Shown: positions 33,549-42,781 of the stretch, piece after piece
Layout of the letters: each line of letters opens with the position of its first letter
Position numbering within the stretch: the stretch's first letter is position 1
Origin: Novosphingobium sp. Gsoil 351
GTDB lineage: Bacteria > Pseudomonadota > Alphaproteobacteria > Sphingomonadales > Sphingomonadaceae
Reading direction: 5' to 3'
Length of the DNA stretch: 64,000 nt
Assembly (NCBI RefSeq): GCF_009707465.1
Contig: NZ_CP046120.1
Location: 1,765,501 to 1,829,500 of the forward strand
Program-made: the position numbers and the translations under genes
Notes under the pieces: model-generated
Told to the model about the DNA's origin: nothing
What the model saw: only the letters and a program-made list of their open reading frames with translations
Database searches by the model: none

Positions 33549-33569
33549 AAATCTAATGCCAATAGTTTT
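33549..33569. promoter_or_regulatory. operator site 2 (upstream of Rieske oxygenase operon)
   Basis: AAATCTA-N7-TAGTTTT with the core CTAATGCCAATAG, 46 bases upstream of the oxygenase start at 33503. The distance equals that of site 1, supporting a common mode of action. Confidence 0.75.
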
Positions 33570-33632
33570 AACAGAGTCGGGCTTGATCAGGACGCCGCCC
33601 AAAAGCCAGCACGGGCTCGTTTGAAATTCCGT

Positions 33633-34487
33633 TCAAGTCCTGGTTGCCGGTCGTAGGACACGGTCGAGAAAGGCTATGACGCTAGCGTTGAAAGCATCGT
33701 TGCGATCACCCGACACCATATGGCCGGCGCCGCTGACATCGGCGACTTCCAGTGAGGGGAGGATCGCCCGAAATTCCGCGACGCCGCTGTCGCTGACAAC
33801 GTCGCTGTTCAAGCCGCGCACAAGCAGAACCGGCATGTCGTCATTGTCGGCTAGAGTCCGTGATGACTGCTCCACGATCAAATGATGTAACTCGGGATCG
33901 GTGGCAACGATACGCGGGTCATAGTGCCAGTAGAGGCGTCCGTCTTTTCCCGCGCGCAGGTTGCGACGAAGCCCTTCAGGGTCGCTCGGCCGCCTGCGAT
34001 GCGGATTGTACGCGGCCACCGCGGCCACAGCGTCCCCGATAGTGTCGAATCCCCCAGACGTGCCGCGCATGAAACCGACAATTCGGTCGATACCCACAGG
34101 CTCGGGCATCGGTACGATGTCCACCAAGACGATCGCTGCCGGCTGCAGTCCTGAGGCGACCGCATGGATTGCAGTCGCCCCGCCGAGAGATGCGCCCACG
34201 AGGGCGAAGGGCTGGTCAAGCTCTTGGACGATCGCGCGCAAGTCGCCCACCCGGTCGTCCAGCGAATAGTGCCCTGCATCTGACCAGTCGCTCTCGCCAT
34301 GTCCGCGAGCATCAAAATTGATCACATGGTAACCGCGGGTGACTAGCGCATCCATCGCGCCGGACCAGCTATGCCGCGTCTGACCGCCTCCGTGCAGAAG
34401 CACAACAGCAGGGGCTTCTGGTGGACCCGCTTCGTCTGCGATCAAGGTGACCCCATCTGGCGACTGATAGCTTCGCAATCCAGGCAT
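33633..34487 (-). CDS. alpha/beta hydrolase
   Basis: 284 aa. Oxyanion motif LLHGGGQTRHSW, nucleophile S100 in LVGASLGGATAIH, acid in VLLVRGLNSDVVSD and His in VSGAGHMVSGD. Family includes esterases, C-C hydrolases and epoxide hydrolases; the exact reaction is open. ATG 34487 with GGGGG upstream is chosen over a TTG one codon earlier. Divergent from tetR with operator site 3 immediately upstream. Confidence 0.88.
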   Translation of the reverse strand: MPGLRSYQSPDGVTLIADEAGPPEAPAVVLLHGGGQTRHSWSGAMDALVTRGYHVINFDARGHGESDWSDAGHYSLDDRVGDLRAIVQELDQPFALVGASLGGATAIHAVASGLQPAAIVLVDIVPMPEPVGIDRIVGFMRGTSGGFDTIGDAVAAVAAYNPHRRRPSDPEGLRRNLRAGKDGRLYWHYDPRIVATDPELHHLIVEQSSRTLADNDDMPVLLVRGLNSDVVSDSGVAEFRAILPSLEVADVSGAGHMVSGDRNDAFNASVIAFLDRVLRPATRT

Positions 34488-34510
34488 CAAGAAATCCCCC
34501 GCAGGATCAT

Positions 34511-34531
34511 AAATCTATCGTTGTTAGTTTG
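34511..34531. promoter_or_regulatory. operator site 3 (between hydrolase gene and tetR)
   Basis: AAATCTA-N7-TAGTTTG. It is the weakest of the six in the centre (TCGTTGT) but keeps both CTA/TAG steps. It lies 24 bases upstream of the hydrolase start and 82 bases upstream of tetR, so it could serve autoregulation. Confidence 0.65.
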
Positions 34532-34612
34532 CGATTGCAATTTCGCGCAAGCTGCTAGTCTATGCAGAACGGCTGGCTTACCGATTGGTGAGCGAGTGGA
34601 TCGCGAAATGGG

Positions 34613-35305
34613 GTGAACGCATTGAAATCTGCACAAGGAACTGCCGCAAAGCCCGTGCGGGTACCACGTGCCGGTCGCCCGGCGACGCCCCTCATTACCC
34701 GGCATGCAGCTTCCGTGGCTGCCCTGAAGATGATCGATCGTCACGGCCTGGACGGACTCAACCTGCAGGTCGTGGCTCGCGAACTGCACGTCAGCGCGCC
34801 ATCGCTCTACCATCACTTCAAGGATAAGGAGGAGATCCTCACCGAAGTTGCCCGGCGAATGATGGAGGAGATCGGCTCCGAACAAGAGAAATGGTCTGAC
34901 GATTGGGAAACCCGGACCATCGAGCTTAGCCTCGCGACCCGCCGCGTGATGTTGCGCCACCCGAACGCCTCGCCGTTGGCCCTGCGCTTTTTCCCTCGCA
35001 AGGTGATGCTGCCTGCTTACGAGCGGAGCCTGGTCGATTGTCCCTACGCGCCCGAAGTACGCATGGTCATTCTGGAGGCGGTCGAGAAGTTTACCTACGG
35101 GACCTCGCTTTTCGCCGCTGCAGCCGAGGCGCACCACATCCCCGCGATGCCGGAGATAGACCCAGCCAAATTTCCCAATCTGGCTGAGGCATTGTCTCTC
35201 GCCCCGGACAACGACGAAAGGCTTCATGTCGAGGCCCTAAAGGCGCTGCTTGCAGGATTTCGGGCTTCGTTCCGGCCTTTGACGACGACCAAGCGCAAGC
35301 ACTGA
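34613..35305 (+). CDS. TetR-family transcriptional regulator, likely controller of the catabolic regulon
   Basis: 230 aa starting with GTG 34613. The N-terminal TetR DNA-binding domain covers about residues 29-78, with the recognition helix region HVSAPSLYHHFKDKEEIL. The C-terminal part resembles the TetR_C tetracycline-repressor-like ligand domain and ends in basic TTTKRKH. It is the only regulator inside the catabolic cluster, and a copy of the shared 21-bp palindrome precedes it, so it is the best candidate to bind all six sites. Ligand unknown; probably an acyl-CoA or the substrate. Confidence 0.9.
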   Translation: MNALKSAQGTAAKPVRVPRAGRPATPLITRHAASVAALKMIDRHGLDGLNLQVVARELHVSAPSLYHHFKDKEEILTEVARRMMEEIGSEQEKWSDDWETRTIELSLATRRVMLRHPNASPLALRFFPRKVMLPAYERSLVDCPYAPEVRMVILEAVEKFTYGTSLFAAAAEAHHIPAMPEIDPAKFPNLAEALSLAPDNDERLHVEALKALLAGFRASFRPLTTTKRKH

Positions 35306-35307
35306 AA

Positions 35308-35331
35308 GGGCTCGGCCCCTGAGCCGAGCCC
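35308..35331. terminator. hairpin terminator between tetR and the TonB receptor gene
   Basis: Nine-base stem GGGCTCGGC / GCCGAGCCC with a six-base loop CCCTGA, directly after the tetR stop and 8 bases before the end of the convergent TonB receptor gene. No long T-run, so strength is uncertain. Confidence 0.7.
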
Positions 35332-35338
35332 CACATCG

Positions 35339-37789
35339 TTAGAACTTGAGCCCGACCTCGACGTATATCTCACGAGGATTGTCGACGAAGGCCGACATGT
35401 CGGCCAAGGTCGCAGGGCCCGCTGTGCCCGTCCCTGTTCCCCCGGTGAAAGGGATATCATTCGCTGCGGCGACGACGAGCTTGTTGGTGAGGTTTCGACC
35501 GATTAGCGAAATCGACCACCGATCGTCCGGGCCTCGGAGGGCCAGACTGGCGTCAATCTTGGTGTAGCTCTTCTGCACAGAGTCCGGCCGAAGCGCGTCG
35601 GTGAAATTGAACTTTGACGTGTAGCTGACATCGCTGACGGCGCGCACCGACCATCCCGACGACCCGACCGGCACGTCCCATGTGAAACCGGCTCGGCCGG
35701 CGAACCTGGGTGCCTTGGGCGGCGTGCGTCCGTCATAGTCCTGCGCGGTGAAAGCAGCTCCAACTTTCTGCAGATTGCAACCCTGAACGATCGTCTGGCC
35801 CGGATAGCACTGACCAATGTAATCCTGGTATTTGGCATCGTTGTAGGCGGCTGCGCCCCGCAGGCTGAGCCCCGTAAGGCCTGGTACCCGGTAATTGAAG
35901 TCTGCTTCGATACCCTGGGTACGCAGCTTGCCCGCGTTGCCCGCGATGAGCGAAACAGCGATTGGGTCGAAGAACTGCACCTGCAGGTCCGAATATATGT
36001 ATCGATAGATAGTCGCGTTGAGGCTCAAGCGCCGGTCGAGCTTGAGCGTCCGGACACCGACCTCGCCTCCTTCGGCGGTCTCGGATTTGTAGCGACCTGC
36101 CGCAACGGTTGCCGCAGGTGTGAGAACCTGGGAGATATTGAAGCCGCCCGCTTTGAAGCCTTGTTTGTAAGCAGCGTAAAAAGTGGTGTCGGGCTCGGGC
36201 TTGAATCGAATGGTCGCCTGAGGGGATATGTTGCTTTCCCGGTACCGGTCCTTGAGTTCAAGACCGCCCGGAAACGCCCCGGCAAAGGCGATGTGGCCAG
36301 GCAGCGAACGTTGGAACGAGTCGCGCGATTCGAGGCTGTACCGAGCACCGCCCGCCAATTCGAGTTGGTCGGAGACGTTGAGTGTGGCTTCGCCAAACAG
36401 CGACATCGAATCCGTGCTGAACCCATTGTCGCGCTTGAATGTGACGTATGTGTTGTTGAGCGGGTCGAGGGGAACCGGAAAAATGTAGGCATCTGTGTTG
36501 AAGTCGAATTTGCCGTGAGCGTAAAATCCGCCGAACAGCATGTTAAACGGTCCGTCGAAATGTGACTGGAACCGCAGCTCCTGCGAGTATTGGGTGAACT
36601 CGGCAAGCTGCGTAAAAGTCGACGGATACGCCTCGCCCGAAACGTTGTTCAGGTCTGTTTGCTTGAATCTGTAATATCCGGTGATCGACGTCACATCGAA
36701 TGGATCGCTCTTGATCGTTCCCGTCATGATTCCGTATTGCGAAGCGAAATCCGCATAAAGACGACCATCACGCGCGTAACGATAGTTTGTCTGCGCAACC
36801 TGGATGGGGATTGCCGAGCTATCGGACCGTCCGTTGATACGGCAATCGGCATTGGGGCTGGGAGGAATCCCGTTGGCCGTAGCGGGAACGGTTCGTCCGC
36901 CGCCGCAGATCCGCTCGACGATGTCCGTCGGTCCACCATCATTGACTTGCGAGAAGCCACCCTTGAACTGCAGATTGAAGGATTCGGAAGGATCCCAATC
37001 CACCGTAGCGCGCGCCCCATAGCTTTCCGCAAAGCCGCGGTACTTGGAATTGCGCGTTCGGACCTGGCCTGGAATCGGCGTTGGATAGGTGGCCGCTGCG
37101 GTGTTGGTGAACGAGCCGTCGCTGTCCGAATAGCGACCTGCGATCCGCGCCCGCAAAGTATCGCTCAGTGGACCGGAGACGAATGCTTCGGCATATTTTT
37201 CCTTGCCTTCAAAGCCATAGCCGGCCTTCACCCCGCCCTCGAACCTGTCGGTGGGGCTGTTGGTGACAATGCTAATCAACCCACCGGTGGTGTTCTTGCC
37301 GAAGAACAACGCCTGCGGACCTTTGAGCACCTCGACTCGTTGAATGTCGTATTGCGGCAGACTGATCTCGCGGCCGCGGCTCATCGGCAGGCCATCGACC
37401 ACGAAGGATACCGACTGGTCAAAGCCCGCGGACAAGGCTGTCGAGCCGACCCCGCGCAGGAAGATGCTGGCCGATGAGCCAGATGCCGCCTTACTGGTGA
37501 TGAGCGACGGGACCAGCGTTGCTAGATCGGTCACCCGCGTCACGTTGTAATTCTGCAGGGTCTCGCCGCCGACCGCAGTGATCGCGACGGGAGCATCCAG
37601 CAGACGCTCGTCACGGCGTCGTGCCGAGACGATGATCTCGTTTGGATCGACCGTCTCCGAGACGTCCGTGGCCGGGGCAGCCGATGGGGCCTCAGCAGGC
37701 ACGGACGCCGGCGATTGAGCGAACGCCGCGCCAGGCGCGACCATCGCGGTTGAGATCAACAGAGCGGCGACACGGAGCTTTTGAGCCAC
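35339..37789 (-). CDS. TonB-dependent outer-membrane receptor
   Basis: 816 aa. The GTG at 37789 follows GGGAGG by seven bases and begins a signal peptide (VAQKLRVAALLISTAMVAPG, cleavage near AFA-QS). Plug domain: EIIVSARRRDERLLDAPVAI (TonB-box-like start), FLRGVGS, VEVLKGPQALFFGKNTTGG. The beta-barrel ends EIYVEVGLKF with a terminal Phe. Such sphingomonad receptors import diverse organics, not only iron. It lies behind operator site 4 and should bring the cluster's substrate across the outer membrane. Confidence 0.93.
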   Translation of the reverse strand: MAQKLRVAALLISTAMVAPGAAFAQSPASVPAEAPSAAPATDVSETVDPNEIIVSARRRDERLLDAPVAITAVGGETLQNYNVTRVTDLATLVPSLITSKAASGSSASIFLRGVGSTALSAGFDQSVSFVVDGLPMSRGREISLPQYDIQRVEVLKGPQALFFGKNTTGGLISIVTNSPTDRFEGGVKAGYGFEGKEKYAEAFVSGPLSDTLRARIAGRYSDSDGSFTNTAAATYPTPIPGQVRTRNSKYRGFAESYGARATVDWDPSESFNLQFKGGFSQVNDGGPTDIVERICGGGRTVPATANGIPPSPNADCRINGRSDSSAIPIQVAQTNYRYARDGRLYADFASQYGIMTGTIKSDPFDVTSITGYYRFKQTDLNNVSGEAYPSTFTQLAEFTQYSQELRFQSHFDGPFNMLFGGFYAHGKFDFNTDAYIFPVPLDPLNNTYVTFKRDNGFSTDSMSLFGEATLNVSDQLELAGGARYSLESRDSFQRSLPGHIAFAGAFPGGLELKDRYRESNISPQATIRFKPEPDTTFYAAYKQGFKAGGFNISQVLTPAATVAAGRYKSETAEGGEVGVRTLKLDRRLSLNATIYRYIYSDLQVQFFDPIAVSLIAGNAGKLRTQGIEADFNYRVPGLTGLSLRGAAAYNDAKYQDYIGQCYPGQTIVQGCNLQKVGAAFTAQDYDGRTPPKAPRFAGRAGFTWDVPVGSSGWSVRAVSDVSYTSKFNFTDALRPDSVQKSYTKIDASLALRGPDDRWSISLIGRNLTNKLVVAAANDIPFTGGTGTGTAGPATLADMSAFVDNPREIYVEVGLKF

Positions 37790-37874
37790 AAACAATCCTC
37801 CCAAGGGCCCGAGGCATTGTTCCGCCGCTGGGCTTGACTGCGCTCGAAGACGCACGCCGATATCGACCAATCCG

Positions 37875-37895
37875 CAACCTAATGTCAATAGATAA
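37875..37895. promoter_or_regulatory. operator site 4 (upstream of TonB receptor)
   Basis: CAACCTA-N7-TAGATAA with core CTAATGTCAATAG, 86 bases upstream of the receptor GTG and in the 120-base gap after the GMC oxidoreductase gene. Confidence 0.75.
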
Positions 37896-37910
37896 ACGGC
37901 CCCGTCGTTT

Positions 37911-39512
37911 CTAGGTGCTCCCGTTCAGGATAAGATCCGCGGCTCGCCAGGCCATCGCCATGGTCGGTCCCTGGGTGTTACCCGCGGGGATTACAGGCAT
38001 GACGGAGGTGTCCATCACCCGGAGCCCTTCGACCCCGCGGACCCGCAGTTTCGGGTCAACCACCGACTTCTCATCCTTGCCCATCCGACAGCTGCCAACC
38101 GCGTGATAGGCACAGGTTCCAAAGCGATCATAGGCGTCGAGAATCTCGGCATCGCTCGCATACGCGGGACCGGGCATTGTCTCCTCAGCGATCATCTGGT
38201 CGAGCGGCGGCTTTCGTGCATACTCGCGCACCACCCTTACCGCGCCGATCATAGATTGCCGATCTTCTTGGTTGGCTCGATAGTTGGGGTTGAACCGAGC
38301 GGCGGCGTTCGGGTCGCGGGTGTCGATATGGATGTTGCCGCGCGATGTCGGACGCAGCGAATAGACCACCACGTGCATTCCCGGGAAGGCTTCGACGTCC
38401 TGCCGGTTCTTGGCGAAATCGAACGAAAACGGCGCTATCAAAATCTGCGCGTCGGGTCGGTTGAGCCCCGGTCTGGTGCGGAACCAGGCGCCAATCTCGT
38501 AGGCCGCGGCAGCCATCGGTCCCTTGCGCGTAAGATAGTACTGCAGGGTCGAGCGGAGCAGCCGCCAGCCTTTGAAATGCTTGTTCTGGGAAATGTCCCG
38601 CTTCAGCTTCCACTGCATTATCAGTCCGCGGTGCTCGATCAGGCCTTCCCCGACTTCCGGGTTTTCGTGGACCAGGGGAATACCGAGCGCCTCGAGCCGC
38701 CGGGCATCGCCAATGCCCGAACGTTCGAGAATCCCCGGGCTGGCCATCGCACCACCGCAGACGATGATCTCACGACCTGCGCCAACTGCGTGACGTTCTC
38801 CGCCGCGGAGGAATTCCACCCCAGTAGCCCGGCGATCGGCAAAGATGACACGGTCGACCGTGCACTCCGTCAGGATCGTCAGGTTCTTCCGGTCCTGCGC
38901 TGGACGGAGGAATGCGACGGCGGCGCTTTGACGTCGTCCCTTCGCGATCGTTCGTGGCGCGAATCCGATCGCGTCGGAATTGTCCGGCGCATTGACGTCG
39001 GCCTTTCGCGGCCAGCCCATCGCCTCACCCGCCGCGATCTGAGCCTCGGACAGCTCGTCACGCAGGTCAGGCATCGTCACCTTTAGCGGTCCGCGATCGC
39101 CGCGTGTCTCGTCCGCGCCGAGTTCGTGGCTCTCGATCGCGGCGTAGGCCTTGCCGATGTGCTCCCAGTTCCAGTCGTCGCTGGTCAACTCCGCAAGGGC
39201 GTCGAAGTCCGCGGGCTGGCCGCGGACATACATCATGCCGTTGACCGAGCTCGATCCGCCAAGCACTCGACCCCGCACCCACACCTCGGACTGCCCTGCC
39301 GTGGATTCTTCGGGGTTGCTGGCATAAGCCCAGAGGTGGTTGGGATCCGCCATGACCTTCGCCAGGCCCTTCGGCATCGCTATGAACGGGTGAGTGTCGC
39401 GCGGCCCCGCCTCGATCAGCGCAACCGAGATTGCCGGATTTTCGCTGAGCCGGTAAGCCAGCACACAGCCAGCTGCGCCGGCGCCGACGATCACGTAGTC
39501 GAAGCGTTTCAT
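37911..39512 (-). CDS. GMC-family FAD-dependent oxidoreductase (alcohol dehydrogenase/choline dehydrogenase-like)
   Basis: 533 aa. FAD motif FDYVIVGAGAAGCVLAYRLS at residue 4, GMC signature 1 in GRVLGGSSSVNGMMYVRGQP, and the C-terminal catalytic region YHAVGSCRMGKDEKSVVDP with PAGNTQGPTMAMAWRAAD. ATG 39512 has CGGAGGG upstream. Members oxidise primary alcohols such as choline, alkanols or polyethylene glycol ends. Divergent from the acyl-CoA ligase gene, sharing operator site 5. Confidence 0.93.
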   Translation of the reverse strand: MKRFDYVIVGAGAAGCVLAYRLSENPAISVALIEAGPRDTHPFIAMPKGLAKVMADPNHLWAYASNPEESTAGQSEVWVRGRVLGGSSSVNGMMYVRGQPADFDALAELTSDDWNWEHIGKAYAAIESHELGADETRGDRGPLKVTMPDLRDELSEAQIAAGEAMGWPRKADVNAPDNSDAIGFAPRTIAKGRRQSAAVAFLRPAQDRKNLTILTECTVDRVIFADRRATGVEFLRGGERHAVGAGREIIVCGGAMASPGILERSGIGDARRLEALGIPLVHENPEVGEGLIEHRGLIMQWKLKRDISQNKHFKGWRLLRSTLQYYLTRKGPMAAAAYEIGAWFRTRPGLNRPDAQILIAPFSFDFAKNRQDVEAFPGMHVVVYSLRPTSRGNIHIDTRDPNAAARFNPNYRANQEDRQSMIGAVRVVREYARKPPLDQMIAEETMPGPAYASDAEILDAYDRFGTCAYHAVGSCRMGKDEKSVVDPKLRVRGVEGLRVMDTSVMPVIPAGNTQGPTMAMAWRAADLILNGST

Positions 39513-39559
39513 GCATTCCCTCCGGGGGTGTGACGACATCTTCGGCCGCCTCATTCACT

Positions 39560-39580
39560 AAACCTATTGCCATTAGATAG
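39560..39580. promoter_or_regulatory. operator site 5 (between GMC oxidoreductase and acyl-CoA ligase genes)
   Basis: AAACCTA-N7-TAGATAG; read on the other strand its core is CTAATGGCAATAG, nearly identical to sites 2 and 4. It lies 48 bases from the GMC start and 65 bases from the ligase start, so one bound dimer could control both directions. Confidence 0.75.
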
Positions 39581-39644
39581 AATGATCAATAGCTAGGTGG
39601 CAACGGGCGTCGCAGGACGCGAGACGGCGATGGGATAGGAACAG

Positions 39645-41144
39645 ATGGCGCAGACCTTGCCTTCGGCAGTTGCCTGGTGGGCGCGAATGCGTCCCGACCA
39701 GCCCGCCGTGGTCCTTGGCGACGACACCCTGACCTACGGCGAGTACAAATCCTGGTCAGACCGCGTCGCAGCAATGCTCATCGCCGACGGTCTCGAACCG
39801 GGCGACCGGATCTCCATCTGTGCAGCCAACAGTTTGGCCTACGTCGCTCTGATCATGGGAACAATCCGGGCCGGGGGCATCGTCAATCCGATCAATTTTC
39901 GCTACACCCCGCGAGAGATCGCTGAGCAATGCGATGCCACTCAGCCGCGCTTCGTCTTCGCAGACGCTGACTTCGGCAAGAACGTTGCAGCCTCGGGCAG
40001 GAAACCACGCCCGATTGACGACATTGACGCACTGCGCTCAGGCCACGCTGCGACAATCGCGCACGATCCGGACCCCGACGCGCCGGTGGTTATCATTGCG
40101 ACGTCCGGCTCGACTGCCAAACCCAAGGGCGTCGTCTTCACCAACCGCTCGATGACCGCGTACGCTGCCAACTGGGCGTTGGAAGAAACTAGCTCTGCGG
40201 CGGGAGCCCGCGTCTTGAGCCTAGCGCCACTCAACACATCGGCTGGCTTCGTCCAGTTGATGCACTACACGACGCAAGGCTGCACGATCTTCATGCTGCC
40301 CAAGTTCGAGCCGATGACCGCGCTGCGCCTGATCGAGCGGGAACGCATCACCTGCTTCGGAGCAGTTCCCGCCTTTTTCGAGTTCATCGCCGCGTTGCCC
40401 GAATTTGCCAACGCGGATTTGAGTTCGCTCCGGCTCGCCACCGCGGGCGGCGCACGGGTCAGCCGTCAGTTGTTGGAGGCCTACAGGGCCAAGGGAATCA
40501 TCATCCGCCAGATTTATGGTCAAACGGAAATAGGCGGCAACGCCACCATGATGCCCGAGCATCTCGCGTTGGACGCGCCCGAAAAGTGCGGCTGGGGCAG
40601 CGTCTTCATGGACTTGCGAGTGGTGCACCCGGATGGTTCGGACTGCGCGCCGGGAGAAACCGGCGAAATCCTGATGCGGTCGCCGTCGATGATGCTGGGG
40701 TATTGGCGCAACCCGGAAGAAACGGCCCGAACCATTCGCAATGGATGGCTCCATTCCGGCGACATCGGTGCGCTCGACGATCAGGGCATGTTGACCTTTA
40801 TCGATCGTCTGAAGGATCTGATCATCTCGGGCGGCCTCAACATCTCCGCCGCCGAAGTCGAGGCGGTCATCACTGAGTTTCCCGGCATTGTCGAAGCCAT
40901 GGTGATCGCGGCGCCCGACACCAAATTCGGCGAGACCCCACTGGCAGTGATTCATGGCCCAGCGGAAATCGACGTCCGGGCCTTGATTGAGCACTGCGAC
41001 GCCAATCTCGCGAATTACAAGGTGCCCCGCTACGTTGCCTACTCGCGCGAGCCGTTGCCGCGGCTGGCAACGGGCAAACTGTCCAAGCCCGCCGTCCGCG
41101 CACGCTACGCGGACGCTTACACTCAGCTTCCGCGCGTCCGCTAA
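39645..41144 (+). CDS. AMP-dependent acyl-CoA synthetase/ligase
   Basis: 499 aa of the ANL superfamily. P-loop-like motif VIIATSGSTAKPKGVVFTNR, IYGQTEIGGNATMMP, HSGDIGALDDQGMLTFIDRL and a C-terminal LPRLATGKLSKPAVR with the catalytic lysine. It activates a carboxylic acid as CoA thioester, the entry to the beta-oxidation-like steps encoded around it. First gene of the long rightward operon; 13 bases to the P450. Confidence 0.93.
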   Translation: MAQTLPSAVAWWARMRPDQPAVVLGDDTLTYGEYKSWSDRVAAMLIADGLEPGDRISICAANSLAYVALIMGTIRAGGIVNPINFRYTPREIAEQCDATQPRFVFADADFGKNVAASGRKPRPIDDIDALRSGHAATIAHDPDPDAPVVIIATSGSTAKPKGVVFTNRSMTAYAANWALEETSSAAGARVLSLAPLNTSAGFVQLMHYTTQGCTIFMLPKFEPMTALRLIERERITCFGAVPAFFEFIAALPEFANADLSSLRLATAGGARVSRQLLEAYRAKGIIIRQIYGQTEIGGNATMMPEHLALDAPEKCGWGSVFMDLRVVHPDGSDCAPGETGEILMRSPSMMLGYWRNPEETARTIRNGWLHSGDIGALDDQGMLTFIDRLKDLIISGGLNISAAEVEAVITEFPGIVEAMVIAAPDTKFGETPLAVIHGPAEIDVRALIEHCDANLANYKVPRYVAYSREPLPRLATGKLSKPAVRARYADAYTQLPRVR

Positions 41145-41157
41145 TGGAGTTCAGCGC

Positions 41158-42378
41158 ATGAACACTCACCCAGCAATTGCCGGTCATGTTCCCGATCATG
41201 TTCCGCTCGATCTGGTCTACGACTTTGATATCTACGCGGACGCGCGGGTGTCGAGCGACGTGCAGCGCACGTACGCCGAGGCGATCGCGCATGCCCCCGA
41301 TATCTTCTGGTCCCCCGCGAATGGCGGGCACTGGCTGGTCAAGCGGTTCGACGCGATCGCCGCAGTGGCGACCGATCCCGAGCATTTCTCGGTTCGTGAG
41401 ATGCAAATCCCGCGGGTCGAGAATCCGCCGTTCTTCATCCCCCTGAGCCTGGATCCGCCCGACAACCTGCCATACCGGCGGGTTATGGCCCCGATGTTCG
41501 GGCCCGCCGCCATAAAGGCCCTCGAGCCTCGTCTTCGCCATTGGGCGCAAGCCATTGTTGCCGATGTCGCCCACAAACGAACCTGCGATTTCATGGGTGA
41601 CGTCGCCAAGGTATTTCCTGTCACAATCTTCATGGAGCTGATGGGGATGGACCTCTCCAGGCTTCACAAGTTCCGTCACCTCGCCGAGCGATTCTTCGAA
41701 GTCCAGAACGACGCCGCGGAAATGGCCCGGCTCAGCGCCACTATACTCGGCATCTTGAGAGACCTTGTTGAGGAAAAGAGGGCGAAGCCCGACGAGAAGC
41801 TGATGAGCCACTTCATCCACGCAGAGATCGAGGACGGCCGGGTGATGAGCGATGACGAGATACTCGCGATGAGCTTCGTCTTGTTTCTCGGGGGGATGGA
41901 CACCGTCACCAATGTCACCGGCTTTGCCTTCCAACAGCTGGCCCAGATGCCCGAACTCCAAGCGCGGCTGGCGGCCAATCCTGCAGGTCTGTCAGGCGCA
42001 TTTGCCGACGAGGCGGTGCGCGCCTTCGGGGTCGTCAATTCGCCGCGGCTGGTCGTCAAGGATAAGGACCTGATGGGTGTCCCGTTCCGTGTCGGAGACA
42101 TGGTGCTGAACCTCTTGCCGGTCGGCAGTCGTGACGAGCGCCGTTTCGAAAATCCGCACGTGCTCGACATTGACCGCAAGAAGACGGCCCACATCACGTT
42201 CTCGACGGGTCCGCACCTGTGCATCGGCCATGTCCTCGGCCGGGCTGAAATCCGCGTGCTGGCGGAAGAATGGATGCGGGCAATCCCGCGTTTCCAAATC
42301 GTCGAGGGGGCGGAACGGCCCTTCCGCACGGGCACCGTCATGGCGCTCGAGAAGCTGCAGCTGGAATGGGGCGCCTGA
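41158..42378 (+). CDS. cytochrome P450
   Basis: 406 aa, bacterial soluble P450. The haem-thiolate loop is FSTGPHLCIGHVLGRAE with C355; the I-helix oxygen-activation motif is FLGGMDTVTN (246-251); the ExxR pair is in DEAVRAFG. In the haem loop the second position is Ser rather than Gly. It needs a ferredoxin and reductase, not encoded nearby. It probably hydroxylates an alkyl or terpenoid carbon. Stop is followed within 5 bases by the DUF35 gene. Confidence 0.94.
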   Translation: MNTHPAIAGHVPDHVPLDLVYDFDIYADARVSSDVQRTYAEAIAHAPDIFWSPANGGHWLVKRFDAIAAVATDPEHFSVREMQIPRVENPPFFIPLSLDPPDNLPYRRVMAPMFGPAAIKALEPRLRHWAQAIVADVAHKRTCDFMGDVAKVFPVTIFMELMGMDLSRLHKFRHLAERFFEVQNDAAEMARLSATILGILRDLVEEKRAKPDEKLMSHFIHAEIEDGRVMSDDEILAMSFVLFLGGMDTVTNVTGFAFQQLAQMPELQARLAANPAGLSGAFADEAVRAFGVVNSPRLVVKDKDLMGVPFRVGDMVLNLLPVGSRDERRFENPHVLDIDRKKTAHITFSTGPHLCIGHVLGRAEIRVLAEEWMRAIPRFQIVEGAERPFRTGTVMALEKLQLEWGA

Positions 42379-42382
42379 TCGC

Positions 42383-42781
42383 ATGAACCGGCTGGACGGC
42401 GCCGACGCGCCCTATTGGCATGGCCTCGCGGAAGGCCGGCTCCTGTTGCCTCGTTGCGGCGGCTGCGACCGCTGGATGTGGCCCGCCGGTCATCGCTGCG
42501 GACAATGCGGAAACTCCGACATCCGGTGGATCGAGAGGGAGCCGCGCGGAACGACTTTCTCATGGACGCGCACCTGGCATCGTTTCGGGCTTACCGAGGC
42601 GCTCGAGCTTCCCTTTGCCACCGTGCTTGCGGAAATCGACGAATGCGGTGTGCGCCTGCTCGGGCTACTGGATGATCCTGGGCGGATCGATCCGAGGATC
42701 GGCGAGAACCTGGTGGGACGCTTCGGTCAGACGACGGTCGGCGACGACCGCATTCCAACCCTGATCTGGAGCCGGACATGA
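42383..42781 (+). CDS. DUF35 OB-fold protein with zinc ribbon, partner of the adjacent thiolase-like protein
   Basis: 132 aa. The N-terminal zinc ribbon CGGCDRWMWPAGHRCGQCG carries four cysteines, followed by an acyl-CoA-binding OB-fold (TTFSWTRTWHRFGLTEALEL). DUF35 proteins form complexes with thiolase-like enzymes; in steroid degraders the ChsH2 C-terminal domain does so with the aldolase Ltp2. ATGA overlap with the next gene supports a stable complex here. Confidence 0.88.
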   Translation: MNRLDGADAPYWHGLAEGRLLLPRCGGCDRWMWPAGHRCGQCGNSDIRWIEREPRGTTFSWTRTWHRFGLTEALELPFATVLAEIDECGVRLLGLLDDPGRIDPRIGENLVGRFGQTTVGDDRIPTLIWSRT